Below, piece after piece: positions 62,868 to 64,000 of a DNA stretch of 64,000 nucleotides. This stretch comes from Palsa-513 sp050010595. GTDB lineage: Bacteria > Actinomycetota > Thermoleophilia > Solirubrobacterales > Solirubrobacteraceae. Within the stretch, counting starts at the first letter, position 1; every line of letters begins with the position of its first letter. The notes under the pieces are model-generated. The model did not search any database. It saw nothing but the letters and a program-made list of their open reading frames with translations, and was not told the origin of the DNA. The translations under genes and the position numbers were made by a program. The stretch is taken from assembly GCA_050010595.1 (NCBI GenBank), contig JBEKKS010000005.1, positions 248,001-312,000 of the forward strand. Reading direction: 5' to 3'.

Positions 62868-64000
62868 GGCACCGGCCCGTAGAGCGGGGAGGTTTGGTGG
62901 ACCACCCATAGCGCCTGGACAGCGAGGATCGCGAACAGCAGCCGCCGGTCGCGCGAGATCGCGGCGAGCGGCAGCGGCCAGACCGTGTACCACGGCATCA
63001 GCCAGGTCGTGCAGACCGCGATCGCAAGCAGGCCCCAGCCGGATGCAGTTATCCAGTCGTAGCCGCGCCAGGTCCGCCACAGCAGGTAGACGAGCACCAC
63101 AACGAGTGCGACGGTCAGCAGTGTGTGGTCGATCGGGTAGACGCCGGCCTTCCCCAGCAGGTGGGCGAGCTGGCTCGCGAAGCTGTACGAAGAGACGAGG
63201 TGACTCTCGCGTCCGAGTCCGGCGACGAGGTCGATCCCGCGAGTACCCCAGAGCACCCCACCGATCGCCAGCCCAACGGCGAGCGCGGCGAGCGCCCCGG
63301 CGATTGGCGCCACGCGGCGCTTGGAGACAATCAGGAACGGCAGCATCACCGCGAGCGTCGCCTTCACGAGCGCGCCGCCGACGATCGCCGCGGCGCCGGT
63401 AACCTCGCGCCGCGCCGTCGGCGGCGCGAGGAGCAGCGTCACGCCGCCCATCATGAATGCGGTCATGATCAGGTCGTTGTGGGAGCCCCCGAGCGCGTAG
63501 AGCACGTAGAGCGGGTTGGCGCCGACGACGATGAGCGCGAGAACCGGGTCGAAGCCGCGTTGGCGCGCGCAGCGCCAGGTGAGACCGAGCGTGACGGCGC
63601 TGGCGATCAGCACCTCGAGCTTCAGGATCCAGATCCCGGCGTCGAGGCTGACAAGCCCGGCCGGCATCGTCAGCAAGGTGAAGACGGGGCCGTACGGAAT
63701 CGCCCAGCGGATCCAGTCGGGGCTTACGTAGGGGAACCCGGCAAAGCTCGAGATCGCCGCCGGCCCATGCACATACGGGTTGATTCCGAGCACCGCCTCG
63801 CGCCCGTAGGAGACGTTCGTGAAGAGGTCGGTCGCGAGCAGCACCGGGCCCGCGAAGAGGATCAGTTGCAGCGCGGCGACGAGAGCGATCGCGAGGCCGG
63901 CGGGAACCTGCTTGCGGCGAAAGCCCGCGATCGCGACGAGTCCGCCGTAGGCAACGCACGAGATCAGCAGCGTCGGGAGGAACTGGTTGTAACCGAGCCG
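62864..64000 (-). CDS. GT87/DUF2029-like polytopic membrane protein (5' end missing)
   Basis: The gene runs off the right edge; 378 C-terminal residues are visible and the frame is open to base 64000. About nine hydrophobic helices are visible. YGREAVLGINPYVHGPAAIS, YVSPDWIRWAIPYGPVFTLL, GSHNDLIMTAFMMGGVTLLL and TTWLMPWYTVWPLPLAA resemble the GT-C glycosyltransferases of the GT87/mannosyltransferase type that use polyprenyl-phosphate sugars. The conserved N-terminal acidic loop is outside the window. Coupled to the small membrane gene downstream. Confidence 0.82.
   Translation of the reverse strand, partial: RLGYNQFLPTLLISCVAYGGLVAIAGFRRKQVPAGLAIALVAALQLILFAGPVLLATDLFTNVSYGREAVLGINPYVHGPAAISSFAGFPYVSPDWIRWAIPYGPVFTLLTMPAGLVSLDAGIWILKLEVLIASAVTLGLTWRCARQRGFDPVLALIVVGANPLYVLYALGGSHNDLIMTAFMMGGVTLLLAPPTARREVTGAAAIVGGALVKATLAVMLPFLIVSKRRVAPIAGALAALAVGLAIGGVLWGTRGIDLVAGLGRESHLVSSYSFASQLAHLLGKAGVYPIDHTLLTVALVVVLVYLLWRTWRGYDWITASGWGLLAIAVCTTWLMPWYTVWPLPLAAISRDRRLLFAILAVQALWVVHQTSPLYGPVP

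Overview
The window is a 64 kb piece of a high-GC actinobacterial chromosome that carries the replication origin region. The order parB-parA-rsmG-(LAGLIDADG gene)-jag-yidC-yidD-rnpA-rpmH, divergent from dnaA-dnaN-recF-dciA-gyrB-gyrA, is the classical bacterial origin neighbourhood. Genes left of the origin lie on the minus strand and genes right of it on the plus strand, so both arms are transcribed away from it. High GC, GTG/TTG starts, an fhaA-fhaB-pstP-pbpA-pknB serine/threonine kinase operon, ParAB and apparently leaderless promoters point to Actinomycetota. A deep-branching class such as Thermoleophilia is my best guess, but this is inference.

Layout. Positions 1-8.4 kb hold housekeeping and regulatory genes: a partial aminotransferase, a D-Ala-D-Ala ligase, a DUF151 nuclease, a flippase-like membrane protein, an atypical response regulator, an MFS exporter, a radical SAM protein, tRNA-Ile(GAT) and two PAS proteins. 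Positions 8.4-22.8 kb are the origin block. At 22.8-23.1 kb there is an apparently unannotated structured RNA or leader with a very strong Shine-Dalgarno and a 14-codon ORF, followed by a strong terminator hairpin. Positions 23.1-26.4 kb hold an HNH nuclease, prephenate dehydratase, a DUF4446 protein and a membrane-anchored protein. Positions 26.5-37.8 kb are a signalling and cell-wall block: three Ser/Thr kinases, two FHA proteins, a PP2C phosphatase, a transpeptidase, a second Ddl and purM. Positions 37.8-39.2 kb hold UppP and a DedA protein.

Positions 39.2-55.0 kb form a surface-polysaccharide locus: nucleotide-sugar dehydratase, FHA/LytR_C protein, polymerase/ligase, flippase, three glycosyltransferases, initiating sugar transferase and a secreted glycosidase. 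A DsbA-like oxidase and a VKOR are embedded in or beside it. Positions 55.0-64.0 kb hold an orphan DNA methyltransferase, an Asp/Asn hydroxylase-like protein, a second secreted glycosidase, precorrin-2 dehydrogenase, an aldehyde-dehydrogenase-like protein without its catalytic cysteine, RarA and a GT87-like membrane protein that runs off the right edge.

How it works together. The left half handles chromosome replication, segregation and membrane-protein insertion. The kinase/FHA/phosphatase block probably couples growth signals (PASTA and galactose-binding-like sensor domains) to peptidoglycan synthesis (PbpA, Ddl, UppP). The right half makes and exports an envelope polysaccharide and provides oxidative folding.

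Most unusual observations: three back-to-back perfect 24-bp palindromes, each centred on GCATGC, between two convergent genes; the structured RNA candidate after gyrA; a free-standing LAGLIDADG protein translationally coupled to rsmG; a response regulator lacking its phospho-acceptor Asp; an ALDH-fold protein lacking its nucleophile; a kinase gene with no standard start codon near its domain start; and many genes with a -10-like hexamer 5-8 nt before the start codon, suggesting leaderless mRNAs.
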